Source: Rhodobacteraceae bacterium M385 (GTDB lineage: Bacteria; Pseudomonadota; Alphaproteobacteria; Rhodobacterales; Rhodobacteraceae). Taken from it: a stretch of DNA of 64,000 nucleotides. The first letter of the stretch is position 1, and each line of letters opens with the position of its first letter. The stretch lies in the NCBI GenBank assembly GCA_025141835.1, contig CP081102.1, forward strand, positions 682,001-746,000, given 5' to 3'. A program made the translations under genes and the position numbers. The notes beneath the pieces are model-generated. The model was not told where the DNA came from, ran no database searches, and was given only the letters and a program-made list of their open reading frames with translations. This document shows positions 31,829 to 40,713 of this stretch, one piece after another.

Positions 31829-32713
31829 CTACTGAAAAGTTAAGGCCTTCTCCGGGTTCCATGTCGCAGGCACCGTCACGCCAAGGGCGGCGAGCCCTTC
31901 GACCTGCTGCGCGGTCTCGTGTGCGAAGCGCTCGGCAAGGCCCTTGGGCATCGGGCGCGGCGGAGAGGCGTTAACCACACGGGTCACGATACTGTCGGGC
32001 AGATCGAAGGGCACGACGCCCAGAAACCGTTCAATATCCGCGATAAAGGCGCGGGGGGCGTCGGGGATGCGGTCGAACATCGCGATGTGCAGGCATTCCG
32101 GCGGCAGCGCAGCGCGCATCCGTTTGATCGCGGCGACGTAATCGCTGTGCTGCAAATAATCGCCGCCGGTGCGGATGTGATCTTCCAGCTGATCGAGGGA
32201 CCATTGTTCCAACTTCTCACTCGCGCCCTGCATTTTCAGGTGAAAGCGCACATGGCTCCAGAGCCGGTCCATCGGTTCACGCAGGGTGTAGACGATCCGC
32301 AGTTTCGCCGTGCGGGCGTGGAGCGCGGCCCACCCCTCGGTGGGCACCAGTGCGTTCATGTTGGAGAAATCCGCCACCCAGGTCGCCGCGCCCCGGTGTT
32401 GAAACAGGCCGTTGAACCAAGCGTCATCGACCGGCCCCTTCAGCCAATTCGCCGTCCATTCCACCCGCCGTTGCAGCACCGGAAGGGCAGAGCGTTCGGG
32501 ATCAAAATGCAAATACCCCTGCGCCCTGCGCATTCGCGATTTGTCCGACAAGATGCCGGGGTTCACATGGCGGGCGTAGAGGTAGTGCACTTCTTTTTCG
32601 CGACAGAAGTGGATGTCGGGGTGACGGTTAAGGGCGTCATAAATCCACGTCGTGCCCGCTTTCATAGCGCCCACGCCAAGCAGGAGGTGATCGAAGGTCT
32701 TGGGGTCTGTCAT
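31829..32713 (-). CDS. Sulfotransferase-family protein
   Basis: The 294-residue protein starts MTDPKTFDHLLLGVGAMKAG, with the PAPS 5'-phosphosulfate loop GAMKAGTTWIYDAL (15-28; K18) and the 3'-phosphate region YTLREPMDRLWSHVRFHLKM (about 136-155, the R-x-P-x3-R/S pattern). This is the domain of bacterial sulfotransferases modifying polysaccharides, lipids or proteins. There is no signal peptide or membrane helix. The acceptor is unknown. Confidence 0.88.
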   Translation of the reverse strand: MTDPKTFDHLLLGVGAMKAGTTWIYDALNRHPDIHFCREKEVHYLYARHVNPGILSDKSRMRRAQGYLHFDPERSALPVLQRRVEWTANWLKGPVDDAWFNGLFQHRGAATWVADFSNMNALVPTEGWAALHARTAKLRIVYTLREPMDRLWSHVRFHLKMQGASEKLEQWSLDQLEDHIRTGGDYLQHSDYVAAIKRMRAALPPECLHIAMFDRIPDAPRAFIADIERFLGVVPFDLPDSIVTRVVNASPPRPMPKGLAERFAHETAQQVEGLAALGVTVPATWNPEKALTFQ

Positions 32714-32864
32714 CGCGCCGATGATCCGGGGAATTGTTTGAAAAGTGCTTAACGAGGCGGGATCAGGAGCGCCAAAACGGCCATTCTCGGCCCGTGGGTT
32801 GTGGATAAGTTGCCGTTTGTCACTGAGCCGTCATCGAAGCCCAAGACGCGGCAAGAGAATCGCC

Positions 32865-32879
32865 TTAACAATCGTTAAC
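32865..32879. promoter_or_regulatory. TTAAC-AATC-GTTAA inverted repeat upstream of a small gene
   Basis: A perfect 5-bp inverted repeat with a 4-bp centre lies 36 bp before ATG 32915. TTAA-N6-TTAA is one base short of the CtrA TTAA-N7-TTAA pattern, so CtrA binding is not claimed; it may be an operator or part of the promoter. Confidence 0.35.
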
Positions 32880-32914
32880 GACACGGTCACTTTGTTGGGG
32901 AAAGGGGACGATCC

Positions 32915-33106
32915 ATGCCAAGCCCGAAGGATATTCTGTCGATAGACAGAGCGGACATAGCAACGTTCATCCAGGATCAGGCAGCAGCTAAAAAGCTGAC
33001 GCCATTGATTAAAAGCCTCAACAAGTTGCTTGAGACGGGTGACGATGCCACCCGAAACATGGCTGCGCAGGCGTTGCGCCACCTGGGCTTTCCTGAATAC
33101 GCCTAA
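32915..33106 (+). CDS. 63-residue helical protein of unknown function
   Basis: ATG 32915 follows GGGGAAAGGGG at suitable spacing. The protein MPSPKDILSIDRADIATFIQ ... ends RNMAAQALRHLGFPEYA. It is soluble, amphipathic, with no cysteine. The codon use matches its neighbours. It is isolated between the sulfotransferase (divergent) and the deacylase gene (convergent). The family is not recognised. Confidence 0.6.
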   Translation: MPSPKDILSIDRADIATFIQDQAAAKKLTPLIKSLNKLLETGDDATRNMAAQALRHLGFPEYA

Positions 33107-33112
33107 GGCGGG

Positions 33113-34384
33113 CTACAACAGCAGCTCGGCCAAGGTCAGCGCCATCACTTTGGCGCTGTCTTCCATATCCTGGACGCCGACCCATTCATCGGGCTGATGC
33201 GCGAGATCAAGGATGCCGGGCCCGTAGGCAATGCAGTTCTTCAAGGTGCCGATCCGGTCGATGTGCTTCTGGTCGTAGGTGCCGGGCGAGACAACAAATT
33301 CTGCCTGCGTTTCCAACACCTTCGAGATTGCAGCCTCGACCGTTTTGACCACCGGCGCGTCGCGGTCGGTCATGGTGGGGGACACGCTCCAGAGTTCGTT
33401 CAGCTCATAATGGAAATCGGGGCGAGACGCCTTGACCCTTTCCAGCACGGCGATGATTTCAGCGCGGACTTCGCCCTCGTTCTCTTCGATCAGATAGCGG
33501 CGGTCGATGGTGATCTTGCACCGATCCGGCACACAGGCGGCGGGCAGGCCGGTGTAATCTTCGTCCTGCACAGGCTCTCCGCCGTGGATCGCGTTGATGT
33601 TCATGGTCGATTGCTTTGCCCCTTCGGGGACCACGGGCATATCGGTGCGCTTGGTGGCCAGAAGCGGGAACAGGCTCGCCTCCATCTCTGCCAACACGGC
33701 GCCCATGTGGCGCACCGCGCAATCGCCAAGGAACGGCATAGAGCCATGGGCGATGCGGCCATGGGTTTCGATCTCGGCCCACCAAACGCCGCGGTGGCCC
33801 AGACAGATGCGGTCCTTGTTGAGCGGCTCGGGGATGATGACGTGCTGCACACGCTCGGGCGTGAAATAGCCCTGCTCGGCCAGATAGGCGACGCCGCCGT
33901 AGCCGCCGGATTCCTCGTCCGCTGTGGCGCTGATTTCAATCGCGCCGTTGAACTCGGGGTGCGTGGCGATGAAGGCCTCGGCCGCGATGACAGAGGCGGC
34001 AAGCCCGCCCTTCATGTCACAGGCACCGCGCCCGTAGATTTTGCCGTCTTCAAGCTCTCCGCCGAAGGGGTCTTTGGTCCAGCCATGGCCCACGGCGACC
34101 ACATCATGGTGGCTGTTGAAATGGACACAATCGCCCGGCCCTTTGCGCAGGGTCGCGACCATGTTCCAGCGCGGATAGGTGTCACTGTCGGCGACGGCAC
34201 CATGGGCGCGGATCAGTTCCACCGTAAAGCCTTGGGCGCGCAGGCGATCCCCGAGGTATTCGCAGATATCAAGGTACTGCAACCCCGGAGGGTTCAGGGT
34301 GGGGATGCGGATAAGGTCTTGGGTCAGCGCGATAAGCGCGTCCCGGCGGGCCGCAACGGCGGCAAGAAGAGCGGTGTCTGACAT
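33113..34384 (-). CDS. M20-family amidohydrolase (acetylornithine deacetylase / DapE-like)
   Basis: From ATG 34384 the product has 423 residues. Metal-site motifs: NSHHDVVAVG (H93, D95 region), YGRGACDMKGG (D123), TADEESGG (E157/E158), and a C-terminal histidine in LDLAHQPDEWV. It has a lid domain in the middle (GRIAHGSMPFLGDCAVRHM). Such di-zinc enzymes remove acyl groups from amino acids (ArgE, DapE, carboxypeptidase G2). The exact substrate is open; genomic context with creatinase and peptide uptake suits use of an N-acylated or amidated nitrogen source. The open frame upstream to 34510 has no ribosome site. Confidence 0.88.
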   Translation of the reverse strand: MSDTALLAAVAARRDALIALTQDLIRIPTLNPPGLQYLDICEYLGDRLRAQGFTVELIRAHGAVADSDTYPRWNMVATLRKGPGDCVHFNSHHDVVAVGHGWTKDPFGGELEDGKIYGRGACDMKGGLAASVIAAEAFIATHPEFNGAIEISATADEESGGYGGVAYLAEQGYFTPERVQHVIIPEPLNKDRICLGHRGVWWAEIETHGRIAHGSMPFLGDCAVRHMGAVLAEMEASLFPLLATKRTDMPVVPEGAKQSTMNINAIHGGEPVQDEDYTGLPAACVPDRCKITIDRRYLIEENEGEVRAEIIAVLERVKASRPDFHYELNELWSVSPTMTDRDAPVVKTVEAAISKVLETQAEFVVSPGTYDQKHIDRIGTLKNCIAYGPGILDLAHQPDEWVGVQDMEDSAKVMALTLAELLL

Positions 34385-34484
34385 GGGGGCAGAGTGGCCC
34401 TGTCGCGAGGTAGCCGCAAGCCCTGCCAATTCGGTTTCACCTCGACTATATGTAGAAAAGTGCAGCACGAAGGAGATGTGGGCA

Positions 34485-34745
34485 ATGTTAGGACTGGGAC
34501 GCACGGCCATTGTGATGCTGGTGGCGCTAAGCGTCGTCTATATCTGCATGTTTTTCTACCTCCGCTCGGGCGCAAGGATGCGGTTGGAGGAAGATTGGGT
34601 CCATGAGGGCCGCCCCGGAGACCGGGAGGCATGGATTGATGAGCGTATCGCGGCAAAGGTGTCGCGGATAAGGGTCTGGCTGGTGGTCTGCGTCTATGTC
34701 ATGCCAGTGATCGGGTTGGTCGCCTTTGTCTGGCTCAGCAACTGA
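34485..34745 (+). CDS. Two-helix membrane protein of unknown function
   Basis: ATG 34485 follows GAAGGAG; the product has 86 residues: MLGLGRTAIVMLVALSVVYI (first helix), a charged middle (RMRLEEDWVHEGRPGDREAW) and a second helix near VWLVVCVYVMPVIGLVAF. It ends 7 bp before the DUF1523 gene, and the two are probably cotranscribed. This pairing with DUF1523 hints at a joint membrane role, which is unknown. Confidence 0.75.
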   Translation: MLGLGRTAIVMLVALSVVYICMFFYLRSGARMRLEEDWVHEGRPGDREAWIDERIAAKVSRIRVWLVVCVYVMPVIGLVAFVWLSN

Positions 34746-34752
34746 AGGAAGA

Positions 34753-35367
34753 ATGAAGATGCGTTGGGCCCGGATTGTAGTTCTGCTGATCGTTGTGTCG
34801 CTGTTGGGGGCGTTCGCCCATTACACGCTGCCCCAGCGCGATATCGTACGGATCGTGGATACGCAGTTGCAGCTGACCGAGATTTCCGGCTGGAGCGCGT
34901 GGTTTTATGCGCAGTCCGATAGCGGTGCTGAAGGCACGTCGGTTCAGAGGGATGTAAGGATTATCAGCGCGGTGAGGGCGGATAATTCTCCGATAGATTA
35001 CCGCAATGAGGATACGGGTCTGTTTGGGTGGCCGCCGTACTTCAAGATCGATAGCCAGGATTTGCAGACCGAAGCCCAGGATTTACGGTCGACCCGGGAT
35101 GCGCCGATCTGGGTGGCGATCACGCACTATGGGTGGCGGTCAAACATGCTGTCGAGCTATCCAAACGCGATTTCGATCCGGCCCGTGGAAGGCCCCGATG
35201 TGCAGCTGTTCCCGTGGTTGAACATCGCGATTTTGGCGTTTCTGGCCGTGGCGTTGTTCATGATCTGGCGGATTTGGGAGCGGTTTGAGGACCGCGTGCT
35301 TGTGCCCGCCCGGGATGGGGCAGCGGTGCGGTGGGCCAAGTTGAAGGACCGTATTGCGGGGCGGTGA
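34753..35367 (+). CDS. DUF1523-family membrane protein
   Basis: The 204-residue protein starts at ATG 34753 (GAAGGAAG upstream; a second ATG two codons later). It has an N-terminal helix, then FAHYTLPQRDIVRIVDTQLQ, the most recognisable DUF1523 segment, a periplasmic domain and a second helix near LNIAILAFLAVALFMIWRIW. The family is alphaproteobacterial and of unknown function. Confidence 0.85.
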   Translation: MKMRWARIVVLLIVVSLLGAFAHYTLPQRDIVRIVDTQLQLTEISGWSAWFYAQSDSGAEGTSVQRDVRIISAVRADNSPIDYRNEDTGLFGWPPYFKIDSQDLQTEAQDLRSTRDAPIWVAITHYGWRSNMLSSYPNAISIRPVEGPDVQLFPWLNIAILAFLAVALFMIWRIWERFEDRVLVPARDGAAVRWAKLKDRIAGR

Positions 35368-35419
35368 GTTGGGTTTGAGGGCGTCTGATTTACAGGCGTT
35401 GCGGTGGCCGAGGGTTTGG

Positions 35420-35452
35420 GATTGAGTTGTATTGGCCAAGATGAAGGGGGGA
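35420..35452 (+). repeat. Intergenic repeat tail, subtype GAGTTGTATTGGCCAAG
   Basis: GGGATTGAGTTGTATTGG then CCAAGATGAAGGG is identical over about 31 bases to the minus-strand copy at 1759-1789. It lies about 55 bp downstream of the DUF1523 gene in sense orientation. No strong GGGGGC/GCCCCC hairpin precedes it here. Confidence 0.8.
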
Positions 35453-35483
35453 GCGGTGCGCTTCCCCCTTTCTTGTTGCGGGA

Positions 35484-37823
35484 TCATTCGCCGTAGGGAA
35501 TCCAGATTGTTTTGGTTTCCGTGGCGGCTTCGAGCACGGGGCGCAGGTTGGGAGAGGTCCAGTCGGGATTGCCGGAGGTATTGATCCAAGTGCGTTTGAG
35601 GTTGCTGGCTGAGGCCGCTTGGAGGGCAACGGGATCGGTATGGGGGGAGAAGGACCAGAGGCTGTCGATCTCCATATGGCTGGCGAGGGTGGGCGCGAGA
35701 TCGGCGTGGGGGCCGGTTACGATGTTCACCACGCCTGCGGGCACGTCTGAGGTGTCGAGCACCTGGTAGAGGTCTGTGACGACCAGAGGCGCGGCCTGAG
35801 ACGGGGCCAGCACGATACGGTTGCCCATCGCCAGAGCACCTGCGAGGAGCGTCGTAGACGCGAGGAGGGGGGCGTCGTCGGGCGCGAAAGCGCCGATGAT
35901 GCCGACCGGTTCTTTCATCGCAAGCGCCACGCCCCGAAGGGGTACGCCTTTGGCGGTGCCGTCGAATTTGTCGGCCCAAGCGGCTGCGGTGAAGAGCGTA
36001 GAGATCGCCTGGTCCACCTCGGTTGCGGCTTTGCCTTGGGGCGTGCCGAGGGAATCGGCGATGCGGGTGGCGAATTCCCCGGACCGCGCCGAGAGGTTTT
36101 CGGCGAGAAAGTAGAGGATTTGCGCCCGAAGGTGGCCGGTTGACTTGCCCCATTTTGCCGCGCCACGGGCGGCCTCGACCGCGTTGCGGATATCCTTCCG
36201 GCTGCCGCGACCCGTGTGTCCCAGAAGCGTGCCTTTGCGCGAATAATGCGCTTGGCTATAGCCGCTATCGGGGCGCGCTTGCTTGCCGCCGACGTACATT
36301 TTCGCGGTCCGGTCTAGGTCTGCGACGGCGGGTGTTGTGGGGGCTTTGGGCGGGGTAAGCGCCTTGGCGGGCGTGGTTTTCGCGTTGGGCTTTAGGTAGG
36401 CACCAAGCCCTTCCCATCCGCCCTCGCGCCCAAAGCCGCTTTCGCGCAGGCCGCCGAATGGGGCGGCTGCGTCGAACAGGTTCGTGGCGTTCACCCAGAC
36501 CACGCCCGCCACCAGCTTGGGCGCAATATCGAGGGCGAGGTTCACGTTCTCGGTCCAAAGCGTCGCGGCCAGCCCGTAGCGGGTGTTGTTGGCGACCTCG
36601 ATGGCTTCAGCCGGGGTGCGGAACGTGGTGGAGACCAGCACCGGCCCGAAGATTTCCTCCTGCATCAGCGGGGAGGCCGTGTGCAGCCCCGTAATCAGCG
36701 TCGGCGGGTAGAAGCAGCCCGTTTCAGGCATGTCGATGGGGGCGTGGTGGATATCCCCATCAGAGGCCGCGACCAGACGGGTGATCGTGTCGTGCTGCAC
36801 CGGGTCCACGATGGCGCCCACGTCGATGCATTTATCCATCGGGTCGCCCATGCGCAGCTTGGCCATGCGCGCCTTCAGGCGTTTGTGGAAATCGTCGGCG
36901 ATGTTTTCCTGTACCAATAGGCGTGATCCGGCACAGCAGACCTGGCCCTGGTTGAACCAGATCGCATCCACCAAGCCTTCGATGGCGCTGTCGATATCGG
37001 CGTCGTCGAATACGATGTAGGGGGACTTTCCGCCCAATTCCAACGTCAGGTGTTTGCCGCTTCCGGCGGTCTGCTCTCGGATGCGGCGGCCCACTTCCGT
37101 TGACCCGGTGAAGGCAATTTTATCGACATCGGCAGCCACCAGGGCCGCGCCGGTTTCGCCATCGCCGGTGATGATATTAACCACGCCGGGAGGCACGCCG
37201 GCCTCGGTGCAGATCTCAGCGAATACCATGGCAGAGAGTGAGGTATATTCCGCCGGTTTCAGCACCACCGTGTTGCCCGCCGCCAGGGCGGGCGCGATCT
37301 TCCAGGCCAGCATCAACAGGGGGAAGTTCCAGGGGATGATCTGGCCGCAGACCCCAAGGGCGCTGTGATCGGGCATTTCGGTCGGCAGCAGTTGGGCAAG
37401 GCCCGCGTGGTAGTAGAAATGCCGCGTCGCCAAGGGCACGTCGATGTCACGGCTTTCGCGGATCGGCTTGCCGTTGTCGAGGGTCTCCATCGTGGCCAAC
37501 AGGCGCGAATGTTTCTGCATCAACCGGGCAATGGCATAGAGCACACGCGCCCGTTTCCCGGCGTCCTTGGCCCAAGCGGGCTGCGCCTTGCGAGCGGCTT
37601 TGACGGCTTGCGCGACCTCGTCTGCGGTGCCCTTGGTCACGCCCGCCAATTTCTCCCCGGTGGCGGGATTGTTAGAGGCGAAATCATCGCGCAACGGGCC
37701 CCATGTGCCGTTGATGAAATGGCCCGCGATGCCGCCTCGCGCCTCTAGCCAAGCAAGCGCCTCGGCGCTGCTCTCGGGGGCGGGGCCGTAGTCCATGGTC
37801 TCGAAAATAGTGGCGGTGGTCAT
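35484..37823 (-). CDS. ALDH16-type two-domain aldehyde dehydrogenase
   Basis: The 779-residue protein is a tandem of two ALDH domains. The first (about 1-490) is complete: GQIIPWNFPLLMLAWK, TLELGGKSPYIVFDDADI and the catalytic cysteine in QGQVCCAGSRLL. The second (about 510-779) keeps the fold motifs (PVGIIGAFAPDDAPLLASTT) but lacks the catalytic cysteine and glutamate, ending in a shortened barrel. This arrangement is ALDH16, known structurally from a roseobacter (Loktanella). The gene sits directly after deoC and a small membrane gene, so the likely substrate is acetaldehyde from deoxyribose-5-phosphate cleavage. Confidence 0.92.
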   Translation of the reverse strand: MTTATIFETMDYGPAPESSAEALAWLEARGGIAGHFINGTWGPLRDDFASNNPATGEKLAGVTKGTADEVAQAVKAARKAQPAWAKDAGKRARVLYAIARLMQKHSRLLATMETLDNGKPIRESRDIDVPLATRHFYYHAGLAQLLPTEMPDHSALGVCGQIIPWNFPLLMLAWKIAPALAAGNTVVLKPAEYTSLSAMVFAEICTEAGVPPGVVNIITGDGETGAALVAADVDKIAFTGSTEVGRRIREQTAGSGKHLTLELGGKSPYIVFDDADIDSAIEGLVDAIWFNQGQVCCAGSRLLVQENIADDFHKRLKARMAKLRMGDPMDKCIDVGAIVDPVQHDTITRLVAASDGDIHHAPIDMPETGCFYPPTLITGLHTASPLMQEEIFGPVLVSTTFRTPAEAIEVANNTRYGLAATLWTENVNLALDIAPKLVAGVVWVNATNLFDAAAPFGGLRESGFGREGGWEGLGAYLKPNAKTTPAKALTPPKAPTTPAVADLDRTAKMYVGGKQARPDSGYSQAHYSRKGTLLGHTGRGSRKDIRNAVEAARGAAKWGKSTGHLRAQILYFLAENLSARSGEFATRIADSLGTPQGKAATEVDQAISTLFTAAAWADKFDGTAKGVPLRGVALAMKEPVGIIGAFAPDDAPLLASTTLLAGALAMGNRIVLAPSQAAPLVVTDLYQVLDTSDVPAGVVNIVTGPHADLAPTLASHMEIDSLWSFSPHTDPVALQAASASNLKRTWINTSGNPDWTSPNLRPVLEAATETKTIWIPYGE

Positions 37824-37826
37824 GGG

Positions 37827-38108
37827 TTATCCCCCAAGGAAAATGTAGGCCGTGATGGAGGCCGCACTGGCGGCACAAGCGGCGATGATGGTGGGCCTTG
37901 CGCGATCCGAGGCAGCGGCGAGCGGGCGCAGCTCGTCCGGCATATCGGTGCGGTTGGCTTTGTTGCGATAGTTTTGCTGGAAGTCTCGGGCCTGTTCGGG
38001 CGTCAACTTGCCCGCTTCCTCGCGCAAGGGGCGGCTCACGCGCAGCGCCAGCCAGAACGAAAGACCGACGAGAAGAACCAGCAAGATGAGGTTGAGGTCT
38101 AGGGGCAT
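37827..38108 (-). CDS. Small membrane protein between deoC and ALDH16
   Basis: The 93-residue protein has helices at both ends (LNLILLVLLVGLSFWLALRV; TIIAACAASAASITAYIFLGG) and a polar middle (REEAGKLTPEQARDFQQNYR). It is 2 bp from the deoC stop and 3 bp from the ALDH16 start, so clearly part of the operon. The family is unknown. Confidence 0.75.
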   Translation of the reverse strand: MPLDLNLILLVLLVGLSFWLALRVSRPLREEAGKLTPEQARDFQQNYRNKANRTDMPDELRPLAAASDRARPTIIAACAASAASITAYIFLGG

Positions 38109-38110
38109 CC

Positions 38111-39115
38111 TTAGCCGATCCCGTGCCTGTAGCCCGCCGAATAAGCGCCTGTGGCATGGTGCTCCAACTGCCGTTCAATGTCCCCCAGAAGCGAGGAGGC
38201 GCCAAAGCGGAACAGGTCGGGCTGCAACCAACGATCGCCCAATTCCTCTTTCATCAGCGACAGATACACCAACGAGTCCTTCGCCTTGCTGATCCCGCCT
38301 GCGGGCTTGTAGCCCACCTTGAATCCGGTTCTCGCCTCGTATTCGCGGATCGCGCGGATCATGGTTAACGAAACCGGTAGGGTCGCATTAACGCTTTCTT
38401 TGCCAGTTGATGTCTTGATGAAATCCGCGCCCGCCATCATGCAGATCAGGCTCGCGCGGGCGACATTGCGCAGCGTCCCCAACTCTCCGGTGGCAAGGAT
38501 GGCCTTCACGTGGGCCTCGCCGCAAGCGGCGCGGAACGCGCGCATCTCGTCATAAAGCGCCTGCCAATTCCCGGTCAGAACGTGGCGGCGCGATATGACG
38601 ATGTCGATCTCTTTGGCGCCCGCCTTCACGCTTTCCTCAATCTCCGCCACGCGCAGATGAAACGGCGACAGACCCGCCGGAAAGCCCGTGGATACGGCGG
38701 CCACCGGGATGCCGCTGCCCTCCAGCGCCTCTACCGCGACCTCAATCATATCATGGTAAACACAGACCGCGCCCGTCGTGATCGCAGGCAATCCCAAGGC
38801 GTCCAGGATATCAGCCCTCACCGGTTGCCGCGCCTTGGCGCAAAGCCGTCGCACGCGCCCCGCCGTGTCATCGCCCGACAGGGTCGTCAGGTCGATCAAC
38901 GTCACTGCTTTCGCCAGCCATGCCGCCTGATAGGCCTTCTTGACCGACCGCCGCCCCGGCAACGTCGCCGCGCGCCGTTCAATGGCCGAGGTATTGGCCT
39001 GCACGCGCGCCACCCAATCCATGTCCAGTTCCATCCCCTCATTGCGGGGAAGATGCACCTGAGGCAGCTGGTCGCGCTGCGCGGTGGCAGCTTCAATCGT
39101 GGTGGTTTGGGTCAT
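38111..39115 (-). CDS. deoC: Deoxyribose-phosphate aldolase
   Basis: The 334-residue class I aldolase cleaves 2-deoxyribose-5-phosphate to glyceraldehyde-3-phosphate and acetaldehyde. The Schiff-base lysine lies in ADFIKTSTGKESVNATLPVS (about residue 240) and the proton-relay lysine in FKVGYKPAGGISKAKDSL. It is longer than E. coli DeoC (259) because of an N-terminal extension of about 75 residues, as in eukaryotic-like and other alphaproteobacterial DeoC. ATG 39115 was chosen. A perfect palindrome at 39176-39191 lies 60 bp upstream. It leads the deoC-small gene-ALDH16 operon. Confidence 0.95.
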   Translation of the reverse strand: MTQTTTIEAATAQRDQLPQVHLPRNEGMELDMDWVARVQANTSAIERRAATLPGRRSVKKAYQAAWLAKAVTLIDLTTLSGDDTAGRVRRLCAKARQPVRADILDALGLPAITTGAVCVYHDMIEVAVEALEGSGIPVAAVSTGFPAGLSPFHLRVAEIEESVKAGAKEIDIVISRRHVLTGNWQALYDEMRAFRAACGEAHVKAILATGELGTLRNVARASLICMMAGADFIKTSTGKESVNATLPVSLTMIRAIREYEARTGFKVGYKPAGGISKAKDSLVYLSLMKEELGDRWLQPDLFRFGASSLLGDIERQLEHHATGAYSAGYRHGIG

Positions 39116-39175
39116 GGGCATCCAGGGATTCCGAGTGTTTCCTGACCGTCCCACGGGTCGGGCAAAAAGGCAAGG

Positions 39176-39191
39176 TTGACCAAACGGTCAA
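39176..39191. promoter_or_regulatory. Palindromic operator upstream of deoC
   Basis: TTGACC-AAAC-GGTCAA is a perfect 6-bp inverted repeat, about 60 bp before the deoC start. TetR-family operators often look like this; no such regulator is adjacent, so a distant repressor is implied. Confidence 0.6.
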
Positions 39192-39359
39192 AAAGCTCCC
39201 CGACGCCCCATTCCCGCTTGCCTCTCGCGCCGCCCTCTCCACCGAAACGCGCCCTCCTGCTTCACCTTTTTACAAATATCGAAACACCCGGTTTCAGCCC
39301 TCGGGACGTGACAGAGGCATGCAAGCGCGGTAACAGGCGCCAAACCCGGAGGAAGCCCC

Positions 39360-40058
39360 ATGCCACTTGCCAAGTCGTTTGATCGTTCCATCAAGATCGC
39401 CCCGTCGATCCTCGCCGCTGATTTCGCCAATTTCGGAGCCGAAGTGCAGGCCGTGGAGGCTCAGGGCGCGGATTGGATTCATATTGATGTGATGGACGGC
39501 CATTTCGTTCCCAACCTCACCTTCGGCCCGCCGATGGTGAAGGCCCTGCGCAAGCATGTGACCACGGTGATGGATGTGCATCTGATGATCTCTCCGGTGG
39601 ATGCCTATATCGACGCCTACGCCGATGCCGGCGCCGACATCCTGACCGCCCATGTCGAGGCAGGCCCCCACATTCACCGCACCCTGCAAGCCATTCGCGG
39701 CGCGGGGATGAAGGCGGGCGTGGCGCTGAACCCCGGCACCCCGGCCAGCTCGGTCGCCCATGTGCTCGACCTGTGCGATCTGATCTGCGTGATGACCGTG
39801 AACCCCGGTTTCGGCGGGCAATCTTACATCGACATGGCCGACAAAATCGCCGAGCTGCGCCGGATGATCGGCGACCGCGAAGTGCATATCGAAATCGACG
39901 GCGGCGTTGACGTAAACACCGCCCCCCTCGTGGCGGCCGCGGGCGCAGACGCTTTGGTCGCGGGTTCCGCCGTGTTCCGTGGCGGCTCGGTGGAAAACCC
40001 CGCCCCCTACGGCGACAATATCCGCGCCATCCGTGCGGCAGCCGAGGCAGCGGCATAG
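39360..40058 (+). CDS. rpe: Ribulose-phosphate 3-epimerase
   Basis: The 232-residue TIM-barrel enzyme interconverts ribulose-5-phosphate and xylulose-5-phosphate. Motifs: IAPSILAADFANFGAEVQAV, WIHIDVMDGHFVPNLTFGPP, VMDVHLMI, MTVNPGFGGQSYI, and IDGGVDVNTAPLVAAAGAD, which carry the metal ligands and catalytic aspartates. CGGAGGA precedes the ATG. It is divergent from the deoC operon across about 245 bp that includes the operator palindrome. Confidence 0.97.
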   Translation: MPLAKSFDRSIKIAPSILAADFANFGAEVQAVEAQGADWIHIDVMDGHFVPNLTFGPPMVKALRKHVTTVMDVHLMISPVDAYIDAYADAGADILTAHVEAGPHIHRTLQAIRGAGMKAGVALNPGTPASSVAHVLDLCDLICVMTVNPGFGGQSYIDMADKIAELRRMIGDREVHIEIDGGVDVNTAPLVAAAGADALVAGSAVFRGGSVENPAPYGDNIRAIRAAAEAAA

Positions 40059-40074
40059 GTATTAGCGGCAGGAT

Positions 40075-40713
40075 TTACCGAGAGGCCTTCGCCCGTTCGC
40101 GGGCGTCGAATTGCTCCCACACGTGCATCCGCCCCTTTTGACGCGCGTCCGCAAGCCAAAGCTTCTTGCGGGCGTCGGGTGTTTCCATCGCCCGGTAAAT
40201 GCCGCCGGAGTATTTCGGCCAATCCAGCGCGAGCCCCTGCTTCACCAGTTCTGCCGACAAATCCCGCCCGTCACTCAGGGTGCATTTGGCGACAACACGG
40301 CCATATTCGTCGGTGTCGGTGATCTCGGCTGTAACGATTTCATTTTTGCACAATTCAAACATCGCCCATTTGGCGCGTTTGCCGAAGGGGTGGTTCATTT
40401 CCGGCGCGTCGATTCCAAAGAGCCTGATCTGCTTTTTCTTGATTTTAATCGTATCGCCATCCACGACATAGGCCTTGCCAGAGACGCACTGACCTTGGGG
40501 GGCTGGCCGTGATGTTTCAGCAGAATAGGGCGCGGGCGGCGGGGCTGAGACCCGCCGTTGCGGCGCTGGAGGTCTCGGGGTGGACTGGCGTTTTGGGGGC
40601 GGTTGCCAGTGTGGGTCGTCGTTAATCAGATCATCATCATGTCGATGTGACCTGATCCATCTGAAGAAAACGAATAGGCCCCCGAGAAAGAGGAGCAGAA
40701 ACAGGAAATCCAT
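40075..40713 (-). CDS. Membrane-anchored thermonuclease (SNase-like)
   Basis: The 212-residue protein has one N-terminal hydrophobic helix (MDFLFLLLFLGGLFVFFRWI), a proline-rich linker (about 35-75), and a staphylococcal-nuclease-like domain with VVDGDTIKIKKKQIRLFGID, APEMNHPFGKRAKW and YGRVVAKCTLSDG. The calcium- and phosphate-binding aspartate and arginines (DGDTI, RLFGIDAPE, YGR) are present. It should act outside or at the inner membrane, degrading nucleic acids; placed next to deoC/rpe it may feed deoxyribose scavenging, which is inference. Confidence 0.85.
   Translation of the reverse strand: MDFLFLLLFLGGLFVFFRWIRSHRHDDDLINDDPHWQPPPKRQSTPRPPAPQRRVSAPPPAPYSAETSRPAPQGQCVSGKAYVVDGDTIKIKKKQIRLFGIDAPEMNHPFGKRAKWAMFELCKNEIVTAEITDTDEYGRVVAKCTLSDGRDLSAELVKQGLALDWPKYSGGIYRAMETPDARKKLWLADARQKGRMHVWEQFDARERAKASR

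Noticed and set aside
32865..32879. CtrA-binding site
   Set aside because: Spacing is N6, not the N7 of TTAA-N7-TTAA, and the downstream gene is not a known cell-cycle target.
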